Source of the DNA: Rhodospirillales bacterium
Lineage (GTDB): Bacteria > Pseudomonadota > Alphaproteobacteria > Reyranellales > Reyranellaceae
NCBI GenBank assembly: GCA_016699855.1
Contig: CP064988.1
Location: forward strand, 930,001-994,000
DNA: 64,000 nucleotides
Reading direction: 5' to 3'
Position 1 is the stretch's first letter; each line of letters begins with the position of its first letter. Under the pieces are notes generated by a model. It saw only the letters and a program-made list of their open reading frames with translations. It had not been told where the DNA came from and made no database searches. Of the stretch, positions 31,939 through 40,163 are shown piece by piece. Made by a program: the position numbers and the translations under genes.

Positions 31939-33158
31939 ATGGCGGCTAGCCTGCGGAAGGTCCTGATCGCGGGCGGCGGCATCGGTGGCGTCGCCACGGC
32001 GCTGTGCCTCAAAAGACTCGGCGTGCCGTTCCTGCTCTTGGAGCAGGCCGCGGCGTTCGGCGAGATCGGCGCCGGCATCCAGCTCAGCCCCAACGTCACG
32101 CGGCTGCTGGCGCGGCTCGGCGTCGGCGACGAACTGGCGCGCATCGCCGTGCGGCCGGAAGGCCTCGAGATCCAGTCGTGGCGGTCGGCGGAACGCATCC
32201 TGTGGACGCCGCTGGGCGCGGCGGCCGAGGCGCGTTTCGGCGCGCCATACTTCCACGCCCACCGCGCCGACGTGCTCGACCTTCTGGTGCGGGCGCTCGG
32301 GCGGGACCAGGTGGTCTTCGGCGCCCGCGTCGAGTCGTTCGCCCAAGACGCGGACGGCGTGACGGTGGCCATCGCGGGCGGCGCGACGCATCGCGGCGAC
32401 GTGCTGGTCGGCGCCGACGGCGTCCATTCCGTCGTGCGCCACCAGTTGTTCGGCGACGGCGCGGCGCGTTACGCCGGCAACGTCGCATGGCGCGGCACCA
32501 TGCCGGCGGAGGCCGTCGCGCACCTCGGGGTCGCGCGCGTCTCCAACAACTGGTGGGGACCGGACCGCAGCGTCGTGCGCTACTTCATCTCGGCCGGCCG
32601 CACGTTGAACTGGATCGGCATCAGCCGCTCCGCGACGCCGACGCGCGAATCGTGGTCGGCGCTGGGCACGGTGGAGGACGCGCTGGCGGAGTACGCCGGC
32701 TGGAACCCGGCGATCCTGGCGATGATCGCGGCCACCACGCGGCTCTACCGCATGGCGCTCTACGACCGCGCGCCGCTCGACCGCTGGACCGACGGCCGCG
32801 TCGCGCTGACCGGCGACGCCGCGCACGCCATGCTGCCCTACCACGCGCAGGGCGCGGCGCAATCCATCGAGGACGCATGGGTGCTCGCGGGATGCCTCGC
32901 CGACCAGCCCGGCCGGCCGGCGGTGCGCTGGCGCGCTACGAGGCGATCCGCCGGCCGCGCGCCAACTGGCTGCAGGCCTACTCCGGCGAGGCCGAGGCCC
33001 TGTTCAACATGGCCGATCCGGACGCCGTCGCCCGCCGCGACGCGCGCCTGCGCGAGAACATGCGCCGCTACCCCGACGGCTTCCCCGAGGGCCAGATCCG
33101 CATCTACGGCTACGACGCCGAGGACGCGCTGCGCGAGAATCCGCCACGCGCCGGCTGA
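31939..33158 (+). pseudogene. FAD-dependent aromatic-ring monooxygenase, frameshifted
   Basis: Resembles salicylate 1-hydroxylase / 3-hydroxybenzoate 6-hydroxylase class A flavoprotein monooxygenases. The N-terminal dinucleotide fold is VLIAGGGIGGVATALCLKR. GAGIQLSPNVTRLLARLG, VGADGVHSVVRHQL (the DG motif) and GRVALTGDAAHAMLPYHAQGAAQSIEDA (the GD motif) are intact. At about nt 32910-32925, within CGGCCGGCCGGCGG, the frame changes. The original frame runs on as Arg-rich nonsense to 33198, while the natural C-terminus GALARYEAIRRPRANWLQ...GYDAEDALRENPPRAG is in the next frame and stops at 33158. The GC-repeat is a slippage-prone site, so either a recent mutation or a base-calling error may be responsible. 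The combined length, about 406 residues, is normal. Confidence 0.8.
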
Positions 33159-33217
33159 CCGTCGCGGCGCCCCGCGGACGGTTAGCGCGGTGCCGTGACG
33201 CATGCTATGCCGGCCGC

Positions 33218-34066
33218 ATGACGCTTCCCTTCAGGCTCGACGAAGCGCGCGTGCGCGAAGGCATGGACCATCTGGCGCGGCTCGATCCACGCATCGCCGA
33301 GGCGCGCGCCATCTACGGCGATCCGCCGCTGCGCGTGATGGACGAGGGCTTCGCCGCGCTGCTGCGCTCGATCGTCGGCCAGCAGGTCTCCGTCGCCGCC
33401 GCGCGCAGCATCTGGAACCGCGTCGAGGCGATGCTCGATCCGGTCACACCCGAGCGGGTGCTGGCGTGCGCCGACGAGGAGCTGAGGGCCTGCGGGCTGT
33501 CGAACAACAAGGTGAAGTTCGCGCGCGCGCTGGCGCTGGACACGGCCGAACGGCGCATCGTGTTCGAGGAGCTGGCCGCGCTCGACGACGACACGATCGT
33601 CGCGCACCTGACCCGGGCCAAGGGCATCGGCCGCTGGACCGCCGAGATCTACATGATGTTCGCGCTCGGACGGCCCGACGTGATGCCGGCCGCCGATCTC
33701 GGGCTGATGACGGCGGCGCAGCACCTGCTGAAGCTGCGGCGGCGGCCCGATCAGAAGCGTCTGCTGAAGCTGACGATGCCGTGGCGGCCGTGGCGCTCCG
33801 TGGCGTCGCTGTTCCTGTGGCACTACCGCCACAACATGCCGGATTTCAGCGACAGCCCCGCCGCGGTGGCGCGGCGCGAGGCGGAGCGCGCGGCCAAGGC
33901 GGCCCGCGCCGCCGCGCGCCCGCAACGCGTCGCGGCGCCGGTGGCGGCGAAGAAGCCCGCGCCGAAGGCGGCGGCCGAGCGCAAGACGGCGCGCAAGGCG
34001 CCGACAGCCAAATCCGCGACGACCAAGCGCGCCACGGCGCGCAAGCCGGTCGCGCGCGCACGCTAG
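33218..34066 (+). CDS. alkA: DNA-3-methyladenine glycosylase II with basic C-terminal tail
   Basis: 282 residues. Base-excision glycosylase removing alkylated purines. The HhH-GPD core occupies about 1-210: LLRSIVGQQVSVAAARSIWNRVE, GLSNNKVKFARALA, and the hairpin plus catalytic loop GIGRWTAEIYMMFALGRPDVMPAADLGL, in which the last Asp is the catalytic residue. WRPWRSVASLFLWHY closes the domain. From about residue 218 the protein continues as about 64 residues of Ala/Lys/Arg/Pro (KKPAPKAAAERKTARKAP...), like a histone H1 tail, absent from E. coli AlkA. TATGCC six nt before the ATG and no Shine-Dalgarno suggest a leaderless start. It is followed by the esterase gene after 9 nt. Confidence 0.9.
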   Translation: MTLPFRLDEARVREGMDHLARLDPRIAEARAIYGDPPLRVMDEGFAALLRSIVGQQVSVAAARSIWNRVEAMLDPVTPERVLACADEELRACGLSNNKVKFARALALDTAERRIVFEELAALDDDTIVAHLTRAKGIGRWTAEIYMMFALGRPDVMPAADLGLMTAAQHLLKLRRRPDQKRLLKLTMPWRPWRSVASLFLWHYRHNMPDFSDSPAAVARREAERAAKAARAAARPQRVAAPVAAKKPAPKAAAERKTARKAPTAKSATTKRATARKPVARAR

Positions 34067-34075
34067 GAGACGACG

Positions 34076-34735
34076 ATGTTCGACCTCGAAGGACCGTCGC
34101 GGCCGCCCGCCTCCGGCGGCAGACCCAAGCGGCTGGTGCTGCTGCTGCACGGCTACGGCGCCAACGGCGACGATCTGATCGGACTTGCCGATCCGCTCGG
34201 GCCGCTGCTGCCCGACGCCGCGTTCCATTCGCCCAACGCGCCCTACCCGTGCGACGGCAACCCGTACGGCTACCAGTGGTTCGGGATCTCGCGGCTCGAT
34301 CCGGCGCTGATGCTGGCCGGCGTGCGCGGCGCGGCGCCGTTCGTCGATTCTTTCCTCGACGGCCTGCTCGAGGAATATGGCCTGACCGAGAGCGAGACCG
34401 CGCTGGTCGGCTTCTCGCAGGGCACGATGATGTCGCTGCATGTCGGCCTGCGACGGAAGCGCGCGCTGGCGGGCATCGTCGGATTCTCCGGCCTGCTGCC
34501 CGGCGCCGAGATCCTGAAGGACGAGATCCGCACGCATCCGCCGGTGCTGCTGGTCCACGGCGATTCCGACGACATGGTGCCGGCGGCGGCGATGGGCCGC
34601 GCCGAGGCGGCGCTGGCCGCCAACGGCGTCGCGGTCGAGACCCATCTCTCGCGCGGGGTCGGCCACGGCATCGACCAGGGCGGGCTGGAGAAATGCGCCC
34701 GCTTCCTCGCGCGCCATCTCGGAGGCGGACGATGA
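34076..34735 (+). CDS. alpha/beta-hydrolase, carboxylesterase/phospholipase family
   Basis: 219 residues, similar to small carboxylesterases (YpfH/EstB-like, Abhydrolase_2). The oxyanion-hole segment is LVLLLHGYGANGDDL, the nucleophile elbow GFSQGTMMSL (Ser about 121), the Asp in LLVHGDSDDMVP and the His in GVGHGIDQGGLE. It acts on short acyl esters in this family; the natural substrate is unknown. AGGAGACGACG before the ATG gives a clear ribosome-binding site 9 nt after alkA. Its stop overlaps the next start (ATGA at 34732), so esterase, serine hydrolase, GNAT and MFS genes form a tightly coupled operon. Confidence 0.88.
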   Translation: MFDLEGPSRPPASGGRPKRLVLLLHGYGANGDDLIGLADPLGPLLPDAAFHSPNAPYPCDGNPYGYQWFGISRLDPALMLAGVRGAAPFVDSFLDGLLEEYGLTESETALVGFSQGTMMSLHVGLRRKRALAGIVGFSGLLPGAEILKDEIRTHPPVLLVHGDSDDMVPAAAMGRAEAALAANGVAVETHLSRGVGHGIDQGGLEKCARFLARHLGGGR

Positions 34736-36000
34736 CCGCGGCGTTGAAGGAGCGGATCCGCGACGACGTGGTCGTCGAAGGCGTGGTCGCGTCCGGCTTC
34801 GAGGCCGTCGCCGACCGGTTTCTCGCCAATTTCCGCGACCGCGGCGAGGTCGGCGGCTCGGTGTGCGTGACGCTCGGCGGCGAGACCAAGGTCGATCTGT
34901 GGGGTGGGCTGGCGGATTCCAAGACACGCCGGCCTTGGACGCGCGACACCGTCGCCACCGTGTTCAGCTGCACCAAGGGCGCGACCGCGACCTGCGCCCA
35001 CATCCTGGCCAGCCGCGGCCTGCTCGACCTCGACGCGCCGGTGGTCGAGCTGTGGCCGGAGTTCGGGAGCAACGGCAAGGAGCGCGTGACCACGCGCATG
35101 ATGCTCGACCACTCCGCCGGCGTGCCGGCCCTGCGCGCGCCGGTGGCGCCGGAGCGCTCCTACGACTGGGACTACTGGACGGAGCGGCTCGCGGCCGAGG
35201 CGCCGTTCTGGCAGCCGGGCACGCGCAACGGCTACCACGGCTTCACCATCGGCTGGACGGCCGGCGAGATGGTGCGCCGCGTCGCCGGCGTCTCGCTCGG
35301 GACGTTCTTCCAGCGCGAGATCGCCCAGCCGCTGGGGCTCGATTTCTGGATCGGCCTGCCGGAGGCCGTGGAGCCGCGCGTCGCGCCGGTGATCCCCTAC
35401 GTCTACAAGGCGGCCGAGGCGAAGACGCCGTTCATGGAAGACCTCAAGCGCCGCGACTCCATCGCCTCGCTGTTCTTCTTCAACAACGGCAAATGGCGCT
35501 CCGGCGGCGCCAACAGCCGCGAGGGCCACGCCGCCGAGATCGGCGCCGCCAACGGCGTCACCAACGCCCGCGGGCTGGCCGGCCTCTACGCGCCGCTGGC
35601 CAACGGCGGCGCGCTGGGGGACGTCCGCCTGGTCGACGCCACGGCGCTGGCCCGCATGGGGGAGGTGTCGATGGCGACGCACGACGACGCCACCTTGCGC
35701 ATCCCCACCCGCTTCGCGCTCGGCTACATGAAGTCGATGGACAACCGCCGGCGCAGCGCCGCCGCCGCGCTGTGGGGCGAGGATTGCGACAGCGTCATCA
35801 TGGGACCGGCGGCGTTCGGCCATGTCGGCGCCGGCGGCTCGCTGGGCTTCGCCGATCCGGCCCACGGCTTGTCGTTCGGCTACGCCATGAACCTGATGGG
35901 CCCCGGCCTGCTGATGAACGGCCGCGGCCAGCCGCTGGTCGACGCCGCCTACCGCTCGATCGGCCTCACCTCCAAGGATTCCGGGGTGTGGACGCGCTGA
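34732..36000 (+). CDS. beta-lactamase-fold serine hydrolase (class C / EstB-like)
   Basis: 422 residues without a signal peptide, so probably a cytoplasmic esterase rather than a beta-lactamase. The SxxK motif is SCTKG (about residue 78), a Tyr motif lies in GYHGFTIGW (about 163-172) and the third motif is HVGAGGS (about 364), in place of KTG. The surrounding LWGGLADSKTRRPWTRDTVATVFS and VTTRMMLDHSAGVPAL blocks are standard for family VIII esterases. The ATG overlaps the esterase stop by 4 nt. A paralogous fold is encoded at 51915-53042. Family VIII enzymes hydrolyse esters and sometimes beta-lactams; the substrate is not known. Confidence 0.9.
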   Translation: MTAALKERIRDDVVVEGVVASGFEAVADRFLANFRDRGEVGGSVCVTLGGETKVDLWGGLADSKTRRPWTRDTVATVFSCTKGATATCAHILASRGLLDLDAPVVELWPEFGSNGKERVTTRMMLDHSAGVPALRAPVAPERSYDWDYWTERLAAEAPFWQPGTRNGYHGFTIGWTAGEMVRRVAGVSLGTFFQREIAQPLGLDFWIGLPEAVEPRVAPVIPYVYKAAEAKTPFMEDLKRRDSIASLFFFNNGKWRSGGANSREGHAAEIGAANGVTNARGLAGLYAPLANGGALGDVRLVDATALARMGEVSMATHDDATLRIPTRFALGYMKSMDNRRRSAAAALWGEDCDSVIMGPAAFGHVGAGGSLGFADPAHGLSFGYAMNLMGPGLLMNGRGQPLVDAAYRSIGLTSKDSGVWTR

Positions 36001-36485
36001 GGCCCGCGCTGCGCGACGCCACCGCCGCCGACCGCGCGTGGCTGCTGGAGGCGGTCGCGGCGCTCAACGACCACGAGCGCGCGCTGCACGACACGCGGCT
36101 GCCCGGCGCGGCGATGGCCGCCGCCTATCTCGCGACGATCGAGCGCGCGACGGTCGACCAGGACGGCTCGATCGTGCTGGCCGTCGCCGACGACGGCCCG
36201 GTCGGATTCATCGCCTGCCGGGTCGAGCGCGGCGACACACCGGCGGAGACGGCCGATTCCAACGTCTTCGGCTACGTGTCCGACGCCTACGTCGCCCCGG
36301 CCGCGCGCGGCCGGGGAGTCGCGGGTCTGCTGCTGGCGGAGGCCGAGCGGCGGTTGCGCGCGCTCGGCGTGACGCGGCTGCGGCTCGGCTCTCTGGCCGC
36401 CAACACCGCCGCCATCCGCGCCTACCGCAAGGCCGGCTTCGCCGACTACGAGGTCGTGCTCGAGAAGCGCGTCGGTGGCGGCTGA
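35988..36485 (+). CDS. GNAT-family N-acetyltransferase
   Basis: 165 residues beginning at a GTG inside the upstream gene (overlap 13 nt). The GNAT core is complete: LRDATAADRAWLLEAVAALNDHER at the N-terminus, the beta4 strand VFGYVSDAYVAPAARGRGVAGLLLAEAERRL with the acetyl-CoA pyrophosphate loop ARGRGVAG, and the C-terminal LGSLAANTAAIRAYRKAGFADYEVVLEK. Sequences like this include aminoglycoside and small-amine acetyltransferases, but the acceptor cannot be predicted. The stop overlaps the MFS start by one base, so co-translation with the transporter is likely. Confidence 0.87.
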   Translation: MDALRPALRDATAADRAWLLEAVAALNDHERALHDTRLPGAAMAAAYLATIERATVDQDGSIVLAVADDGPVGFIACRVERGDTPAETADSNVFGYVSDAYVAPAARGRGVAGLLLAEAERRLRALGVTRLRLGSLAANTAAIRAYRKAGFADYEVVLEKRVGGG

Positions 36486-37765
36486 TGTTGGCGATCTTCC
36501 GGCCGCTGAAGGACCGCGCCGTCACGACCATGTGGTCGGGACTGGCGGCCTCGACCATCGGCGAGGACGTGTTCCGCGTCGCCGTGGTGTGGCTGGCCGT
36601 CGAGGCCGCCGGCAATCTCGCCGCCCTGGTCAACGCCGCGCAGTACGGCGCGATGTTCGTGGTCGGCCTGCTGGGCTCCTCGATCATCGACCGCTGGCGG
36701 CCGGAGCGCGCCATGGTCGGCGCCAAGCTGTGGAGCGCCGCCCTCGCGATCCTGCCGGTGGCCGGCTACTACATCTGGGGCGTGTCGATTCCGCTGCTGG
36801 TGCTGTCGGTGATGGGGCTCGCCGGCCTGCGCATGGTGTTCACGCCGGCGCTGCAATCGACCGTGCCGACGCTGGTGCGCGACCGGACGGCGCTGCAGGC
36901 CGTCAACGGGCTGTTCGACGCGACGTGGCGGCTGGCGCGGCTGGTCGGCCCGATCATCGCCGCGCTGCTCGAGCTGATCGTGCCGGTGATCCATTTCCTG
37001 TCGGTCACGGCGCTGGGGTTCCTGCTGTCGGGCCTCGCCGTGCACGCCGTGCGCCAGCGCCTCGTCGATCCCGACGCGCCCAGGCTGCGCGTGACCGCCG
37101 GCCTGTGGGGCGCGTTCGAGGCGGTCAGGGACGGCGCCCGACTGATCCTGCGCGAACGCATCATCGGCATGCAGCTCGTGCTCAACGCCCTGGTCAACGG
37201 ACCGTGGAGCGTGGCGCTGCAGCTCGCCATCGCGCTGATGGTCAAGGAGCACGATCCCCGCCTGTTCGGTATCGACGGGCTGGCGGCCTACGCCTTCATC
37301 ATGGGCGCCTGCGGCGTCGGCGACGTCAGCGGCAACCTCGTGGCCGGCAGCGCCCGCTTCAAACGGCCGCTCTCGACCATGTTCCTCGGCTACGTCGCGA
37401 TGGGCGCGGGTTTCGCGCTGCTGGCAGTCGCGGCATGGACCCTGCCGCCGGCGGCGATGCTGCCGGCGATGATGCTTGCGGCCGCCATCGCCGGCTTCGG
37501 CGGGCCGTTCTTCTTCATCCCCATGGTCACGCGCATGCAGACCGCCTACCGCGGCGCCGAGATCGCCCGGGTGTTCCGGCTGCGGCTGGTGGTGATGGCC
37601 GGCTCGATGCTGTTCTTCAATCTGTCGGCGACGTGGTTCTTCGAGTGGTTCGGCGCCACGACGACCGAGCTGATGTGCGGCCTGCTGATCCTCGCGGTCG
37701 GCATCGGCGGCTATTTCTACTGCCGCCGCCTCGACGCCGCGCCGTCGGAGCAGACTTCGGCCTAA
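36485..37765 (+). CDS. MFS transporter
   Basis: 426 residues with about 12 hydrophobic helices. The opening GLAASTIGEDVFRVAVVWLAVEAAG and the loop SSIIDRWRPERAMVGAKLW match MFS_3-type (MdfA/enterobactin-exporter-like) permeases. The second half includes YAFIMGACGVGDVSGNLVAGSARFKRPL and GFGGPFFFIPMVTRMQTAYRGAEIARVF, a loop typical of the group. The ATG shares a base with the GNAT stop (TGATG). As the last gene of the esterase-hydrolase-GNAT operon it may export a product modified by those enzymes; that is inference from context only. Confidence 0.88.
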   Translation: MLAIFRPLKDRAVTTMWSGLAASTIGEDVFRVAVVWLAVEAAGNLAALVNAAQYGAMFVVGLLGSSIIDRWRPERAMVGAKLWSAALAILPVAGYYIWGVSIPLLVLSVMGLAGLRMVFTPALQSTVPTLVRDRTALQAVNGLFDATWRLARLVGPIIAALLELIVPVIHFLSVTALGFLLSGLAVHAVRQRLVDPDAPRLRVTAGLWGAFEAVRDGARLILRERIIGMQLVLNALVNGPWSVALQLAIALMVKEHDPRLFGIDGLAAYAFIMGACGVGDVSGNLVAGSARFKRPLSTMFLGYVAMGAGFALLAVAAWTLPPAAMLPAMMLAAAIAGFGGPFFFIPMVTRMQTAYRGAEIARVFRLRLVVMAGSMLFFNLSATWFFEWFGATTTELMCGLLILAVGIGGYFYCRRLDAAPSEQTSA

Positions 37766-37771
37766 ACGCCG

Positions 37772-38644
37772 TCAGCGCGCGGCGCGCTGTCCCAGGACGA
37801 GCGCGATGCCGGCGAGCATCGCGGCCGACGCGACCAGCAGCCTGAGGGTGAGCGGCTCCGACAGGAACACGAGGCCGCCCGCGGCGACCAGCACGGGCAT
37901 CGAGAGCTGCACGGTCGCCGCGCGCGCGGCCGACAAGCCGCGCAGCGCGCGGTACCACGCGACGTAGCCGAAGCCGGTGGCCACGGCGCCCGACGCCGCG
38001 GCGAGCCAGAGACCGGTCGGCGTGACCTTGAAAACCGGCGCGCCGAGCAGGTTCACCGCGGCGGCGGGCAGCAGGCATCACAGGAAGATGCCGGCGTTCG
38101 CCTCGACGGGATGGTCGACACCGCGCGCGAGCAGCGAGAACCACCCGAACGCCGCGCCCGATGCCGCCATCAGGACGGCGCCGACCGGGTCCGGCGCGCT
38201 GGCGCCGGGCAACACCATGTACACGAAGCCCGACACCGCCATGACCAGCCCGATCCACTGCGCCGGCTTGAACCGTTCGCCTTCGTGGAACGCGACGCTG
38301 AGCATGGTGAACTGCGTGGCGGCGATGACGATGAGGGCGCCCGGGCCCGCCTCCAACCGGACGTAGGCGAAGGAGAAGCACACCAGATAGATCAGCAGCG
38401 CGACCACCGACAGCGGCTTGACGCACGCCAGTCGCGGCAGGCGGCGGTGTTCGATCCACACCACCAGGCCGAGCGTCAACGCGGCCGCGACGACCCGCAG
38501 CGTGGTGAAGGTCGCCGCGTCGATCCGGTCCTGCGCCAAAGCCAGCCGGCACAGCAGCGAGTTGGCTGCGAAGCACGTCATCGCCGTCGCCGTCCAGACG
38601 ATCGTCCGCACCGTCGTCCGGCCCGTCTCTGGCGTCCGCGGCAT
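37772..38644 (-). pseudogene. EamA/DMT-family transporter interrupted by an in-frame TGA
   Basis: A drug/metabolite-type permease of about 290 codons with two EamA repeats (ten helices). The N-terminal part reads MTCFAANSLLCRLALAQ, RLEAGPGALIVIAATQFTMLSV and GLVMAVSGFVYMVLPG. At 38078-38080 a TGA stops translation after ANAGIFL. The same frame continues with CLLPAAAVNLLGAPVF, ATGFGYVAWYRALRGLSAARAATVQLSMPVLVAAGGLVFLSEPLT and ends at 37772. Thus a single substitution (for example TGG to TGA) accounts for the lesion, with no frameshift. The two fragments are 188 and about 101 residues. It is convergent with the MFS gene. A sequence error is possible. Confidence 0.8.
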
Positions 38645-38682
38645 GGTCGACGTTCAACTTTTCGCCGCGGCGGGCGCCGTCG

Positions 38683-39920
38683 TCACGACGGTCGGCCGGC
38701 GGCGCGGATGTGGTCGGCGAGCCGCGCGGCGTCGTCGCCGACGCCCGACAGGAACGAAGAGCTCATCGTCGACAGCCACGGCAGGCCGAGGAAGTAGAGG
38801 CCGGGCACGGCCGCGACGCCATCGACATGCGCGGGCTCGCCGCCTGGGCGCCGAACGCCGGCAGGTCGATCCAGCTGAAATCGACGGTGTAGCCCGTCGC
38901 CCAGACCACGGCGCCGAGCCCGGCCGCGCGGACGTCGAGACGGTCGATCGGCTCGATGACGCAGGACGGATCGGCCGGTCAGTCGCGGGCCTCGGGTTCC
39001 GCAGGGAGGTCCATCCCCGCGCGCTCGATGAATTCGTCCACCCGCAGCAGAAAGGCGTCGTACGCCGCGTCGCCATAGGCGAGGCTGTCGCGGAGATCGC
39101 TGGCGAAGCGCAGGACGCCATCCTCCACGCCGCGCAAGCGGCCGAGCAGCGTGATCCCGCGCGCCGCGAACTCCCGCAGATCGATGGTGTGGCCGCCATA
39201 GGCGCCGGTGATCAGCGGCAGGGTCGCGTCCGGCCCGCGCTGCGCCACCGGCGTCCGGTCGATCCCCATATCGCCGAGCCAGCGGAACAGGTCGCGGCCG
39301 CGATAGCGCCGCGGCATGCGCTTGTGCCGCCCGGCCGATAGATAGACGCGGCGGCCGGCACGGAGCAACTCGTCGGCGATCTGCGCGCCGGAAGCACCGG
39401 AGCCGACCACGAGGGCCGCGCCGGCCGGGAGCTGGTCGGGACCCCTGTAGGCGTTAGCGTGGACCTCGAAGAGGTCGATTGCCTTCGCCACCGGCCCGGG
39501 AACGACCGGCCGCTGATACGGGCCGGTCGCGACCACGACGTTCGTGGCGGTGACGCCGCCGGCGGAGGTCTCGGCGACGAAACGCCCGCCGGCGCCATCG
39601 CGTCGCAGACGGTTCACGGCGACGCCGCACTGGATCGGCGGCTTCACGGCGGCGGCGTAGGCGTCGAGATACGCGACGATCGCCGCGCTCGTCGCGAAAC
39701 CGTCGGGATCGAGGTAGGGGAACGGGAACTCCGGAAGCCTCACCGCCCAGTTGGGAAACTGGAACATGAGCCCGTTCCAGCGTTCGCTGCGCCAACGTTC
39801 GAACATCCGGCGGCGTTCGAGCACGAGATGCGGAAGGCCGCGCCGCGTCAGCATGTGGCTCATCGCGACGCCCGCCTGGCCGCCGCCGATGATCAACGTC
39901 TCCACGCGCTCCGGGAGCAT
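38683..39920 (-). pseudogene. flavin-containing monooxygenase-like protein with an internal stop and a frameshift
   Basis: NAD(P)/FAD oxidoreductase of the FMO/CzcO type. The first 313 codons are intact: FAD fold LIIGGGQAGVAMSHML, MFERWRSERWNGLMFQFPNW, VVVATGPYQRP, and the second dinucleotide fold ALVVGSGASGAQIADELL. A TGA at 38979-38981 interrupts after PEARD. The same frame resumes IEPIDRLDVRAAGLGAVVWATGYTVDFSWIDLPAFGAQ with the conserved ATGY motif, then loses frame near 38838. The natural end continues in another frame as GEPAHVDGVAAVPGLYFLGLPWLSTMSSSFLSGVGDDAARLADHI to a stop at 38683. Two lesions favour a genuine pseudogene, though the five disruptions in 21-40 kb make base errors possible too. 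Confidence 0.75.
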
Positions 39921-40083
39921 CGCGGTGAATCTCCGTCCGGTCCGTCCTGGCCGACCGATCAAGCCAGATTCCCAATGGCGCAGCTAAGCGCGCTTTCAGC
40001 GGTGGTGCCAGCGGCCGGCCCGGCGCGTTCCGGCACGCGGTGGACGGCACCGTCGACCGATCTGTGGAAATCCGCCGCACGGG

Positions 40084-40122
40084 CGCTTGATTTTATAAAT
40101 TCACACTGTTACCGTTAACGAT
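40084..40122. promoter_or_regulatory. AT-rich promoter-like segment before the carotenoid oxygenase
   Basis: TTGATT at 40087-40092 and TACCGT at 40110-40115 are spaced 17 bp, within an AT-rich stretch (TTTATAAATTCACACTG) unusual for this genome. The divergent monooxygenase gene starts at 39920, so the region may serve both directions. Confidence 0.4.
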
Positions 40123-40163
40123 ATCGGCGCACTGGCGCCACGTTCCCATGACGGGAGGACGAC

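Noticed and set aside
37772..39920. TGA recoded as a sense codon, explaining the EamA and FMO interruptions
   Set aside because: Many intact genes here end at TGA (surE, pcm, msrB, msrA, the response regulator and others), so general recoding is impossible. Single mutations or errors are simpler.
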